Assembly: GCA_963662155.1 (NCBI GenBank)
Contig: OY759263.1
Span: 40,362,544-40,426,543 of the forward strand
Source: Lamellibrachia columna
Lineage: Eukaryota > Annelida > Polychaeta > Sabellida > Siboglinidae
DNA length: 64,000 nucleotides
Direction: 5' to 3'
The notes beneath the pieces were generated by a model. The model was not told the origin of the DNA. It saw only the letters and a list, made by a program, of their open reading frames with translations, and ran no database searches. The translations under genes and the position numbers were made by a program. Shown one piece after another: positions 13,901 to 26,196 of this stretch. Each line of letters begins with the position of its first letter. Position 1 is the first letter of the stretch.

Positions 13901-14546
13901 TTCCAAATTTCAAATTATATTCCAGTTTCTTTGACTTTGTGTGAACAATACTGTACCCCCAAAAGTCACTGTGACAGTTAGACTGTGTCGCAAAACGTGA
14001 GTGACAATACATTTAATAAACCTCTGTCATAACCACACGTGGAACTAGCCAGGTTGACGACCCATTTCACCTTTGGTTTTGCATTGCCCCCTTAATAGGC
14101 TTAATTGAAAGATTCCTGGCTTACTTACCAGGGACGCGTTTCCCGGGAATCAGGTTTTCGTGGATGGACGAACATGGTTCATCTCCGACGCAGAAATGCC
14201 AGATACCGAAGCTAGCGTAACCGCTCAGCGAACCTTTGACGCTCGCCCAGTACGGAGTGGTAACACTCACCAAGCCGAAGAAAACCCCAAAAAACATAAT
14301 TCGGTTCGGCAGCGGCGTATGCAGCCATCCCCAGGCGGCCGCCCTGGGGATGCGGCCCCGAGTTCTGGCGGTTCGCGGTGCGACGCGGTCCGCATTATGC
14401 CTCAGCGAGAGCGTAGACTTTGCAACAGAAGATGATGATTTCAGCGATGCAGTTCTCGATTTAATCGAGACTGTAGGCGACGCGTGGACATGAACTGTCG
14501 CCCCCGCTCCGCCAGACTTGGCGACGTTTCTTTTGACAGCCACCAT
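10938..14546 (-). CDS. claudin/PMP22-superfamily four-transmembrane protein, three exons, about 294 aa
   Basis: Exons 14546-14129, 13387-13238 and 11254-10938 join in frame (both introns phase 1) to 885 nt including the stop. A long basic, Ser/Thr-rich N-terminus (about 80 residues) precedes TM1 (IMFFGVFFGLVSV). The first extracellular loop carries the claudin-type signature: W100, GIW at 114-116, C119 and C125. TM2 (FTIGVACSIVGLGFL), TM3 spanning the exon 2/3 junction (SILAIAAFQHLVALYTF), a second loop with two cysteines, TM4 (SFLCLIVTTTIIMF) and a Ser/Tyr-rich tail follow. Such proteins act in cell junctions or as membrane-organising partners. The extended N-terminus is unusual for claudins, so an internal start is possible. 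Minus-strand AATAAA signals fall at about 10,191-10,229. Exact subfamily not assigned. Confidence 0.82.
11990..12400. repeat. dispersed repeat, copy 1 (intron of the claudin-like gene)
   Basis: Words such as cttttgcaagtt.cccaatcta, tagctcgtttgtg and actattcatgcactaca recur near 34,060-34,400 and 48,690-48,860. The three copies are diverged and fragmentary, which fits an old interspersed element without recognised coding capacity. Confidence 0.5.
12606..12905. repeat. 150-bp tandem duplication
   Basis: The segment beginning atagagtaacagaagaac at 12,606 is repeated at 12,756 with only a few differences. It lies in intron 2 of the minus-strand claudin-like gene and creates duplicate short frames. 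Confidence 0.9.
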
Positions 14547-15215
14547 AACAAAGCGAAGTGCGCACGCGCTTGCATTATCAAAGCCGAAAGAGGTCGTTCT
14601 GGTCTACTGTAAAATCGGGGACCATTCAGTTACTCAAAAAGCTTAGTAGCAGTAGCAGTAGTAGTAGAAATGAACGGATCGAAATGAACAGTGGCAGTGG
14701 ACTCTAATTACGGATAATAAAAGTATTAGAAATGAAAGACATATTCGTGCGTTCGTTGTTTATTCCTCTATTGGATTCAGGACATTAATCAGTTATATTT
14801 TTCAATGTTTGTTTTGTTTGTGATTACTGTACTAAAATAAATGTGTGACCATTATGTCACACAATGTCGTGTGACCAAATGTCTTGTGACCAAATGTCGT
14901 GTGAGTAAATGCCTTGTGGCTAAATGTCGTTTGGCTGGGGGCATGACTGAACACAATTAATGGCCTCCATTTTTATTATTTTGCTTAAACTTTAAGGTAT
15001 ATAATGTCCTCCTTTGACACGTGTCCATGCACGGTTTCACCACTCCACAGGCACAGCTGGTATTACACGAGTCTCCACCAAACCTGGACATCTCTCCGAA
15101 GGAATGTTCAAAATACCTGATTGTTGAATTTTAGCCACATGTATAAAAACGTATTGTCCAATTAATTAGAAACGTGAGGCGTAGAATGAGAATACATCAC
15201 AGTCACACGATTACG
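14547..15215. other. upstream region of the minus-strand claudin-like gene
   Basis: Holds the presumed promoter, CAG/TAG-rich simple sequence near 14,645-14,670, and at 14,850-14,935 a degenerate array of 15-17 bp (variants of tgtcgtgtgaccaaa, about six copies). No gene seen. Confidence 0.45.
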
Positions 15216-15216
15216 A

Positions 15217-15480
15217 GGAGCGGTGGTCTAATGGTTAGAGTACCCGCCTGTCGATCGAGAGGACGGTGGTTCGATTCCACCTCCGCCGTTTCGAAGCTTG
15301 GGCAATTTCGTTCACCCCACTTTGCCCGTGTCTTTCGGAAGAGACACTAAAAGCCGTTGGTCCAAACTCCTGCGTTAGCTCAAGATTGGGCTGTTTGGAG
15401 TATATCTACTTGAGACTTGAGATTACGACATTTGCCATTCGTGGGTTATACCCACAGCGTTACTTTTAATTCAGTGGTTA
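15217..15480 (+). mobile_element. tRNA-derived SINE
   Basis: The head has an RNA polymerase III A box (tggtctaatgg, 15,224-15,234) and a perfect B box (ggttcgattcc, 15,268-15,278). The T arm is ggtgg/ccacc, and the anticodon region reads GTC within cgcctgtcgatcg, which suggests Asp-tRNA ancestry. Acceptor pairing is imperfect and no CCA-type end follows. Instead a non-tRNA body continues (gtgtctttcggaagagacac hairpin, then gttggtccaaac), which marks it as a SINE rather than a working tRNA. A (TA)n tract begins just downstream. Confidence 0.75.
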
Positions 15481-15522
15481 TACAGCCATTATGAGCCCTA
15501 CCAGGTACTACTGCGGCGCGAG

Positions 15523-15523
<1 letters not shown>

Positions 15524-15578
<55 letters not shown>

Positions 15579-15592
15579 TTATGTATATATGT

Positions 15593-15658
<66 letters not shown>

Positions 15659-15738
15659 ATATATATGTATATATATACATGTATATATACATGTATATAT
15701 ATACATGTATATATATACATGTATATATATATATATAC
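15524..15738. repeat. (TA)n microsatellite with TATG/CATG interruptions, then CATA and C8 runs
   Basis: About 215 bp of alternating TA, with regularly spaced gtatatatacat words near its 3' end, followed by (catac)n and a run of eight C. Any protein frames here (IYIYIY) are artefacts. Confidence 0.97.
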
Positions 15739-15925
15739 ACATACATACATACATACACCCCCCCCGGTTCGTAACTAGAATGACATATGACTACGACTGA
15801 CTGAGACCCCCTCTGCCAATTACAAGCCTAGATCCGCCTTTGCATACATATACATATGGCATATGATCTACTCCAAATAGCCATTGAGTTTCGTTTTGTG
15901 ATTTTTACAGATACATTGATTACCA

Positions 15926-16760
<835 letters not shown>

Positions 16761-17142
16761 ACAAAAGATAGCCATCTGATTCGAAACCCGGTCAACATTC
16801 TGTCGAACAACAACTGATCTCGATAAAAAACACTGTTCTTGATCTGTAATAGTTATTTTTAATTACAGAGATCAACGCTTCAAACCGTTTGACAAAAACG
16901 GACGACGGAAGTTGCGGCTTGGACAAGTGGGCGGCCGCTCGGCTAACGGTCACATGCCTTTTGAAAGAGTGCCAACACATACGAATATAAACACCCAGCC
17001 ATAGGCATGTGACCGTCTGAGGTGAACTGTGCTCTGCGCAGATTTCTCGATACCGGCTATAACAAGAAGCCGTCAGCATAGCAAGCGCAGTCAACGCAGC
17101 CATCTGTACTAGCAAAACCGACAACAGTGAATTATCGTTGAA

Positions 17143-18975
17143 ATGGGAGTCAAAACGTTGCCGTTTCTAGTTGGGTTTGTGGCGTTGCACATTGCCTTGA
17201 TACTAGACGTGACGAGTATTGCTTCGCCAGAGTGGCTGGTCGGGAGTCTAGCCGACAATGCGACGGTAACCAACACCACTGCCAATGGCACGACGAAGGG
17301 ACTATGGGTGCTGTGCTGGGACAACGATTGTGGCAATCTCAACGAGACAATGCAAACGGGTCAGTGGAGGGTGATGGGGGGGGGAGGGGGTAAGGGAAGG
17401 CGTCACACAGCTAAAATTTTGTTCCGTGTTTACAACTTCACCACCCTTAGCAGTACTACTATATATTGGTTTGCATGTTTTAAAGAGATACCGGGCCTCG
17501 ACCGATCGAAGACGAAGGCAGTACAGACAGGAACGTGTGCTCCCGTCGTAACATTATATGCGAACTTTTACATACATTTACATTATATGCGAACTTTCTA
17601 CATACTGCGGGCCCGGGCCGGGCCTGGGCCGACAAAAATTTAAACACATCGGGCTTGGGCCGGGCCTGGGCCTAGTGTGAGCGGGCTGGGCCGGGCCTGG
17701 ACATAATAAAAATATTCATACAAAACACCTATTATTACTTTATTTTTTTATAAAAACTGATTATAAATTGTAATTCCGGTTAATGAATGCTTAAAATTAT
17801 TTCTTTAGTATTATATAGTTGCAAATTGAGAACTTGCTTCGAATCTAATGGCCCCATAAGTTCACTTGGCTGGATGTAGCCAGCCCTAAATGTTTACTTT
17901 AGAAATATTTGCCGAGGCAATCAAGCCATGATTAACCATCAACTTATCACCCTTTGACCCTACCAGTGGACATTCTATTGTCTACGTCTTCCCTCCAAAC
18001 ATTGCCCACCTGAATGACCTGCCCACTGCCAAGTGCCCACTAGCCCACTAGCCCACTACCCAGTTGGTAATTGGTATTTCTCCCCAATCCTAATTCATTC
18101 ACACTTGTACTAATTCACACATGTCTGAATCTGTCTGTCTCAGGCTAGTGACTGCAGGCCTGCTGGAAATGCCATTGGGTGTCAGTGCCAGTGGGTGACA
18201 TTTAATTAAAATATCATATTAAATTATGTTAACTTAGTTGAACTAATTCCATTAACAATATAAATTGGGGTTATGGCTTGCATATGGGTTAAGTCAGGGT
18301 TAGATAAACAAATCTCCTACCCTAACCATAAGCCAATACATGAAAGCCAAATATAACAAATGTTATCATATTTAATAGTAATGACACTAAGAAGTTTTTC
18401 TTTATTTTTCTTCAGGATATTCGTAAGTTTGAAGAAGTTGGTGGTGCTGGATTTTTAGAACTCATCCTCGTCTTTGTTATAAGATTATAGGTTTATTTTC
18501 TCTAAACTTAGCGGGCCGTGGGCTTACCCATCTTTGGCCCGCCGGTATGGGCCGGGCCTGGGCCAGAAACTTGCGGGCCGGGCCGGGCCGGGCCTGGTCC
18601 AAACATTCACGGTCTGGGTCGGGCCTGGGCCGGGCTTGGGCCTAAATTCTAGTTTGCGGGCCTGGGCCGGGCCTGAAAAATTATTGCGGGCCTGGGCCGG
18701 GCCTGGACTCTAATTGCTAATTGCGGGCCGGGCTTGGGATCAAATTCTAGGCCCGCGCAGGGCACTACTGTACACCGATGTGGCGTAAAGATCTTCCTCA
18801 ATAATATGTACATGTGTGTACATTAGGTAGGGTATACGTATACACATACGTGCGTGTCTATGTCCATTTACAACATAATTAATATTGAGGCTTTAGATGT
18901 TTCATTGCAAATAGCAGCCTTCGTGTAAAAACCAGTTGACAGATTTTTCGTGGAACATGACATGCGTTTTATATA

Positions 18976-19011
<36 letters not shown>

Positions 19012-20415
19012 TGTATGTATGTATGTATGTATGTATGTATGTATGTATGTATGTATGTATGTATGTATGTATGTATGTACGTACGTACGTACGTACGTAC
19101 GTACGTACGTACATATACTGAGAGTGCACATTCTAAGTCATATTAGATAGTAATGGTTAGTTTTAATAACTGTTAACAGTCGTGACTGGCAATGTTACCG
19201 ATGTGCAACATCCCAAAATGCAACGTAAATCGTGTAGAGCATCATATTTAGTTTCCTACCAATTAGCATCATATTTTGTTTCAACTACCAATTACGTATA
19301 AAACGCAAAGTTTCTAAAAACTTCTTGCCGCCGCCGCCGCTGCGTTTAAGACTAAAGTGCTTATGACAATCCCAGTGCCTTTATCAAGTAGCCCATTATT
19401 GTGAAGTAAAACCCGATTTTCGACGGTTACGCATTGATGTTTGTTGCTGTTTTACGGTGCGCGAAACAACGTCAGAACTAATGGAATCGTTGTTATTTTG
19501 TAGATTGGTTTCGGGCGACGCAGGCGTTGTTCACGATCGGAACCGCAAGTGGGCTCGTGTCGCTGGTGTTACTCTACATTGTCGTGTTCTGCACTAGCTT
19601 CAAAGAGTCGCTGCCACTGACTATCATGTGGGTGTCCGCCTTGTTGATATCAGGTAAGTTGATGGCAAATACCGTGTTCAACCGAAGGGCAGGTGGGGGG
19701 GGGTCATATAGTCGATGGGGGCACTTAATTCGTCCAGTAATGTATGATTTTATATTTGGATATATGTTGTATTTTGCAAAGTTTTGGAGATTCTGGTTAA
19801 TTTGTATTCTACAATAATAGGCCATACATGAAAACTAGTAGGCCTAATGCTGTTGATGGCGTTGGCCAAACGACAGCGGACCTCCGAGTTCGTATCTCTT
19901 GTTGTGTGCTGTCATAACGTTATCTTCTGCTGAATGCTCCCTTCACATTATAGGCAGTTTCGCCTACGGTTCACTCTGGGCTAACTCATCCATATACTCC
20001 GTATTGCTGAAAAAATCACATACCCACCAGGTATGCAGAAAAATGGATCAACCAGAAATATGGCCCAAATAATGAGTCTTACTACCATTTGTGCAAAATA
20101 AAAATGTAGTTGGTGTAATTCCTCAGCATCATTAACATTTGAAGCATCAACACTTGCAATCACCAAAACCGTAATGAAAAGTTGATAACGCCTCCTCCCC
20201 CTGCAGGCTTCAGTCTTCTCTCGGCCGTTATCACATTCGGCGTGCGTGCGAAGGACGACACGGAAGACATCCCGTCAGACTACGAGCTGCACTTCGGCTG
20301 GGGCTTCGACGTCGCCATCGCCGCCACGGCCATGACGTTCATTGGCGGCGTGGCCGGCGCGCGGATGTGTACGCTCCAGAAGAACGAACAAAGGGGCTAT
20401 GAGGATCTCCCGTAG
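17143..20415 (+). CDS. claudin-like four-transmembrane protein, three exons, 191 aa
   Basis: Exons 17143-17359, 19504-19653 and 20207-20415 join in frame, both introns phase 1, total 576 nt. TM1 (residues about 5-25) is followed by W31, then GLW (53-55), C58 and C63: the full W-GLW-C-C claudin signature. N-glycosylation sequons lie in the first loop (N39, N44, N48, N67). FRATQALF corresponds to the conserved Arg region before TM2. TM2, TM3 across the exon 2/3 border, a second loop and TM4 with a short tail ending EDLP follow. Length is typical for claudins. Exon 2 is 150 nt, exactly as in the minus-strand neighbour, so the two genes are divergent paralogs about 2.6 kb apart. Expected role: cell-cell junction or paracellular barrier protein. 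AATAAA at 20,995. Confidence 0.88.
17360..17402 (+). repeat. G-rich tract at the start of intron 1
   Basis: A run of G-tracts (ggtgatggggggggaggggg) starts about 10 nt after the donor of exon 1 of the plus-strand claudin-like gene. It could form a G-quadruplex or act as an intronic G-run splicing enhancer; this is inference. Confidence 0.5.
17605..18772. repeat. GGGCC-rich terminal repeats, probable non-autonomous element in intron 1
   Basis: Clusters of gggccgggcctgggcc lie at 17,608-17,702 and 18,508-18,760 around about 800 bp of AT-rich DNA. The right end (ggcccgcgcagggcactactg) faces the left end (ctgcgggcccgggcc) in inverted sense, as in a DNA transposon with subterminal repeats. A short direct repeat, acattatatgcgaactt, sits just left of it. 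A hAT-type MITE is possible. Target duplication not proven. Confidence 0.5.
18983..19110. repeat. (TATG)n changing to (TACG)n microsatellite
   Basis: About 95 bp of tatg repeats turn abruptly into about 36 bp of gtac repeats. The second part is self-complementary (acgt/gtac). The change of one base in every unit implies homogenisation or slippage from one altered unit. Confidence 0.96.
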
Positions 20416-20994
20416 GCCGAGGAGTCGGAGAATCTCCCGTAGGCCGTGCAGGAGAAGTAATACTTCCGAGTGACAATTTTCGACAATTTTCGACATGAAA
20501 ATGTGGTGGCGTTCACCTTAACTAACATTACTTGTGGTTTAGTTTCGTATCAGCGACTGTCTACCAGGAAAAACCTAAATATCCAACAATGACATACAGT
20601 CCTTGCGATTATCGATATTTTGCCAAGAGTTTAGTGCAACCAGGACGAGGGATTTATACAATGTTTATAATTATTATGATGATGTTTATGGGTCATCGGG
20701 TTTTGACGCATGATCTGAATCGACGTGGCCATTACCTTTCACGTGGAGCAAAAGCTGACAGGTGCGTTTTCTTGAATATGGATATTGGCGGAGGGAGCAA
20801 TTCGAAACATGCGAACGAGATTTTAAGTCGGGAAGGACGTTTAAAGGCAAGCCCCTCTCCCGTGTCGCAACACGGTCGTCTGCGCTGGCGGCGTGACGTA
20901 GATGCTAACAAGGACGACTCCATAAACGTTGTGCTGTACAGCGGCTAAGATGTAGATGTAAGGCAGTATTACTGACATTGACAATTTGAACGAT

Positions 20995-21000
20995 AATAAA
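20995..21000 (+). terminator. AATAAA polyadenylation signal of the plus-strand claudin-like gene
   Basis: The hexamer lies about 580 nt after the stop codon, the nearest good signal downstream. It implies that the open frames at 20,532-20,948 belong to the 3' UTR. Confidence 0.5.
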
Positions 21001-21480
21001 AATACCCATCCTCCTGGCGGGATAACTTGATAGTAGTGATTGTCATCATAACACTATTTACACAATTTCAAAATACGCAACATTATCACAGAAATATCCA
21101 TCTCTGTCTAATAACTTCAAAGGGTAATTCGATTGTTCGTAAAAAGGCTAATAGTGTGAATCGGATGTTTGTAATAAATGTAATGTCAGCTGTCGCCTAA
21201 GCAACGCGTATTTAGCATTATTAGATGATTTTTAGCCCAAGAAACTGGGTCTTGTGTTAGAATTATGTTCCAGTTTATCACGTGGGTGCATGTTTATTGG
21301 AGTCACATAGGATTCCTTTCGTTGTCCAGTTTATAGCCATTATTCATATCATCACAACGAAGCCACTATCTATAATTCAACAATGAAATAATATGGCCTC
21401 CGTGTAGTGTTCTCTGCCACGTCACTGGTCATGTTCTCGATGGTAGCTTATATGGCCGAGCTATGTGGCGTAGGAAACTA

Positions 21481-21729
21481 CTATCTCGACCTTCGGCGGA
21501 GGCGACGGGTCTCTTGATACTGCGAGAAGCATCGCGTGTATAACACACGCATGTTCAACCACACGTCTATCAGACCTCCGATAACCACTGACATCCCTGC
21601 TCTGATACACACTATCGCTATTAAAGTCCATACCAGGGGTGGTCGTGTTGTCCAGTAAATACTAGACCTATTTGTACACCCCGACAAGTGCTCTTGACAT
21701 TGGCGTCCTATGTTGAACACAGCCGTACT
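21481..21729 (-). CDS. orphan membrane exon (loop, TM, basic tail)
   Basis: A minus-strand frame follows a good acceptor (ttgtaccaacag) and ends in a stop at 21,481. It has two cysteines, an NRSS sequon, a hydrophobic segment (LVWTLIAIVCIRAGMSVVIG) and an Arg-rich end (RRLRRRSR). The order of extracellular loop, last TM and basic tail matches the last exon of four-TM proteins such as the two claudin-like genes nearby, but the sequence differs. No upstream exons were recognised between here and 23.5 kb. Could be a third, partial or decayed family member, or unrelated. Confidence 0.3.
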   Translation of the reverse strand, partial: STAVFNIGRQCQEHLSGCTNRSSIYWTTRPPLVWTLIAIVCIRAGMSVVIGGLIDVWLNMRVLYTRCFSQYQETRRLRRRSR

Positions 21730-21789
21730 GTTGGTACAAAGGAATACTCACGATGGATAGTTGTGCAATTAAAACGCACCCGTTTTTCG

Positions 21790-21880
21790 GCCAACAGGAT
21801 ACGTTGTGTTAAGTTTTCCCGCCATCAGGATACGATGTGTTAAGTTTTCCCGCCATCAGGATACGTTGTGTTAAGTTCGT
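21790..21880. repeat. 31-bp tandem repeat, about 3 copies
   Basis: The unit containing catcaggatacgttgtgttaa, ending in gttttcccgc, is repeated about three times with one or two substitutions. Confidence 0.85.
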
Positions 21881-22185
21881 TATGGCTCCGGTCAAATAAT
21901 TGGTGAAATGTGAAATTCTTATAAATGGGATTATTTGTAATGGTTCCACCAATAAAATAAATAGCATTGCTTCGTATGAATGATAAATGATATTAGTATT
22001 ATTTGTTATACACACAACATCTATGCAAGATGTAACCGGTCCGTCGTGCATGCTATATAATATTATCAAGCTTATTGTCTCCAGGATCCCCGAAAATGTC
22101 CAAGAATGTTTAGTTGGCCCCCAAAATAGGTGGGAGATGGGAAGTTGAGACCCCTGCCACACCCTCTTAGAGGAGGTCAAGTACA

Positions 22186-22217
<32 letters not shown>

Positions 22218-23465
22218 CTATTTTAACTTGTTGATTTGGCTTCAATAGCATAATGTGTTAATGGGTGAGTGCGACATGCATCTATATTTTATGATGATTT
22301 CTCAAAAGCATCAAACTGTGTTTGTTTCTTCATGGTTTGTCCTGTGTGACCTGGCACTGTTATATGGGTCAGGTTAGCCAGGCAGAGGCAATTAATCACT
22401 TAGGAATGCAGTGACCATTGTGCAACATCAGACTGAGGAGAGCACAGAGATGTGCACCAAAGGTCGGCTTCCCTGGCGCATTTAAAGATGCTGTTTCTCA
22501 CGCACTGGCGATCATGAAGTACCATCTCCCGATCACAACTCGAACCTCAGCATTCCATTATTTCTCACTGTCGATGGGGTATAGACATGACATGGTAAAA
22601 TTGTCTTTAAATATAAAAACTTCCACATGCAAAGACCACTCTAGAATTAACCGGACGCCACGATTTGCTACAGAACTCCCGCTTTCGTGTTTTTCTTTCT
22701 TTCTTTCTCTTCGCTTAGACTGCCGGTCGTGGATTCAATATCTCCAATAAAAGTATGACACAATCTTCAACAGGATGAAGGTGGTAGTTAATTAGAAGAA
22801 GACGAAGTAGAAGTTTCTAGGTAAATGCAATCACATTTATTTGCCTGGTGACAAAGAATAGACTAGTCTCGTATGCCCTAGATGGCATCATGCGACTTCA
22901 CATTAGCAGGATGACCAAACATATTACAGTGGACGTATTAATAACGTTACGATATTGTAACGTCACACTAACATTTCACACACTTGCTGAAATAAATGCT
23001 AATTTAATCACTTGTAGGCTCAAGCAAACATCACAAAATAGCAACAATCTGACAACATTACTTTATTCACTTTGTAAGTAATGAACAAAACCCCAAGTAC
23101 GTAATTTTTTTCCCGCGTGCGTACTTGCATGCGTGCGTGCATGCGTGCGTGCGTGTGTGTGTACATGCAAATGACGTCCATTATTCGAATACATTCTAGG
23201 ATAGAAATCATTTGTGTTGGGGCATTCGCTGAATATGGGACACAAACACTGTGGCTGATTGTCCATGATACAAATAAATAGTGTCATTTTAATGCTACAA
23301 TTAAATGCCCACGTACGAACAACGTCATTATGCATGACTACGTCCCTCGGCTGTGATTGACTGTAGTTAGCACACTGGCAGAGTTCCGATATACGTGCAA
23401 GTAACAACACTCAGTTTGTTTTGTGACGTCACGATTGGGCATACTTTTCCAGGATCAGAGCAGTA
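21881..23465. other. no gene recognised
   Basis: Contains (CACG)n at 22,181-22,217, (GCGT)n at 23,118-23,160 and an A-rich stretch. It probably includes the 3' UTR of the minus-strand propeller gene; a minus-strand AATAAA lies at 23,062-23,067. Other open frames lack splice support. Confidence 0.45.
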
Positions 23466-23565
23466 GTCAGTCACCACGACACTTCCGGTAGTCAGTGCAC
23501 TGCAACACTTCCGGTAGTCAATGCGCTGCGACACTTCCGGTAATCAGTGCGCCGCGTCACTTCGG
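23466..23565. repeat. 32-bp tandem repeat, about 3.5 copies
   Basis: The unit (gacacttccggtagtcagtg plus about 12 bp) repeats immediately downstream of the stop codon of the minus-strand propeller gene, within its presumed 3' UTR. Confidence 0.85.
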
Positions 23566-23586
23566 GCTCTTACATGTATCACGCGC

Positions 23587-24135
23587 CTATGCTAGCGCCA
23601 TCTTGCCGAAGTCCAAGACAGCGAGGCCATGGCGCTCGTAGACGACGAGGACACGGCCGCCGGGCAGGTAGCGCAGCCCCAGCACGTCCCTGCGAGCCGT
23701 CGCCGCCGAGCCGCGCAACACAGCCTCTGGACACGGCACGTTGAACAGCTTACATCGACTTCGAACCGACATGCCGAACACACAGCCCGACTTGGTGCCG
23801 TACACCAGCACGTGATCGTCTCCGTCGACTTCCGCAGAACGGCGCACGCTCGTTATCGACGTCACGTGGTCATCGTCGTCGCCGCCATAGACGCCACAGT
23901 CGACGTCGTCGTCGATGACGTCATCGTCGCCCGCCGGCGTGTGGTCACATAGCTCTTTCATCTGGTCCTGACAACAACAGTTGGACTATGTCAATCAATC
24001 CGTCAATCAATTGATCCAATCCAGCCAGCCAAACAACCTGCTTGCCTGCCAGGTTTTCTGCCACTGGCCACAACCATGTCTTTTTTATATTGTTCTACTT
24101 GAATGAATGGCTGAATCTATTATCATGAAATAGTT

Positions 24136-24225
<90 letters not shown>

Positions 24226-26147
24226 GTTGGAATATGTCTATTAATCCGTCAATCAGTCGATCAAGCCAGCCAGCCACAAGGCATCCTACCAGCCGGACTA
24301 CCTGCCTGCAAGGCACACTGCCAGCCAGCCAGCCAGCCTTTTTGCCTACGTCTTTGCTAACCCTTTCGTACAACTGGCCACCAACACGTTATTTGTATAT
24401 CGTTCTACTTGAATGAATGACTGGATTTATTATTATGAAATAGCTACAAAGGAGGTGGAGGTGGAGGTGGGGGTGGCTGGGTGGGGGTGGCTGGGTGGAT
24501 GTGGCTTGGTGGAGGTGGGTGTGGCTGGGTGGGGGTGGTTGGGTGGGGTGGCTGGGTGGAGGTGGGGGTGGCTGGGTGGAGGTGGAAGTGGATGTGGGGG
24601 TGGCTGGGTGGGGCGTACCTGGATGTTGATGCAGAGGATGGTGTTTTGTTCACGCATGTTCCAGAAGCTGACGTTTGGCTCAAATTTGTGAAACACGGCC
24701 ACAAAGTCGTCGACCAACTCGAAGTTGCGGATCTCTTCCACTGGCACCTAGCGGCGAAACGTTGAAATAGTGTGTGTTTTATTTACGGTCATATGGACAA
24801 TACCGAGGAACTATTACGTGATGATACCTTGGGATGGTTCTGATCGTAAGATCCAGTCTAGTCCCAGCTACAGGACAGTATTCCGTAATTGTTTGGAATT
24901 ACGCCGACTCGTAGAAAACGGGCTCATCTGAATTTAGCTGTGACAAATAGTTACTGGGCCTCATCCTGTGACTTAGAAACACATGTAAGTAAGTCCTACT
25001 TTTTTCTTGTGTACAGCTCTTCTCGTTCATAATTTCAACCGTGCCTAAAAGCGACCTTTCATTGGTTCGTACACAAGCGAGACCGGGTTTATGGCGTTGT
25101 AATGCCATCACCAGCTTTGCTCTGTCATACCTGGTAGAGACGCTCATAACGCCCGTCACCCGCGGGGCAGCGCAGGTCGTACACGCTCAGGCCCGTCCAC
25201 GTGTCCGCCACTCCCAGCATGCTGTGCGAGGTCGTTATCTGCGTGCGAAGGATCGACACTGAGTTGTCGGTGACCTTCCAGTCGGCGCGCATCTCGAAGG
25301 TCGGCACATGCAACACGCGCACGTGACTCTCGCTCGTCGCTGCCCGAGAGAATGGAGATAAATGAAGATATTTGGTGACGTGCCGATTTAGAGTTGAAAA
25401 TATTAACTACTATCTCTCAGCGCATCCGTCAGGCTTAGGGTTATATTTATGTTTACGTTCATGGGGCGTTCGGTACAGCGGCGTTCATATGATTGTGTAC
25501 ATCGACGTATCCAAGTTTTGTTAAATAAAATTGTGATTTAAGGGTGGATCTGGGAGAGAAGTAGATTTTGCTGAGCTGATGAGAACATTTGATTTCTTCA
25601 GAGGGGGACTAATTTAAAGTGCATCCAATGTGTAGGCCTACTCCTCTATAATTCTCCATAACTCACCACCCACGTTATTACACACCACGTTATTACACAA
25701 GCAAAATTCAGTTAAAACAACAATTGACCCTGTTACACAATAACATACATGATTTTATTTTTATGGATAGAGAAGATGCTAACTGTTAACAAGCTTCTTT
25801 GAACATCGTATGACCTGACATACCCGGTGCCTTAGACGATGCAGCGCCATCTCCGTCCGTGGTCCACGACGACGTCCAGGCTCCTCCGCCTGTCAGTGTA
25901 CAACCAGACTCAGTCTAACTACACATATCGACACTGATAATGATCATTATTTTTATTATTATTAGTTATATTTATTATTATTAGTAGAAGTAGCAGTGGC
26001 AGTAGCTGTAGCAGTAGTACAATCGAACCTGCTTAAGCGACCACCTGTATTAAGAGACCACCTGTCAGTAACGACCACAGTCAACTCCTCTCTCCATTGA
26101 GCGGTCGCTTTTAAAAGACAGGTTTGATTGTATCGTCATCGTCATCG

Positions 26148-26196
<49 letters not shown>

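Noticed and set aside
15218..15290. Functional tRNA-Asp gene
   Set aside because: A and B boxes are good but acceptor pairing is poor and a SINE body continues without a terminator, so it is a SINE head.
20532..20948. 138-aa open frame downstream of the plus-strand claudin-like gene
   Set aside because: It lies between the stop codon and the AATAAA signal and has no protein-like motifs; taken as 3' UTR.
24113..24373. Poly-Leu protein on the minus strand
   Set aside because: It is the (CAA)n tract read in antisense.
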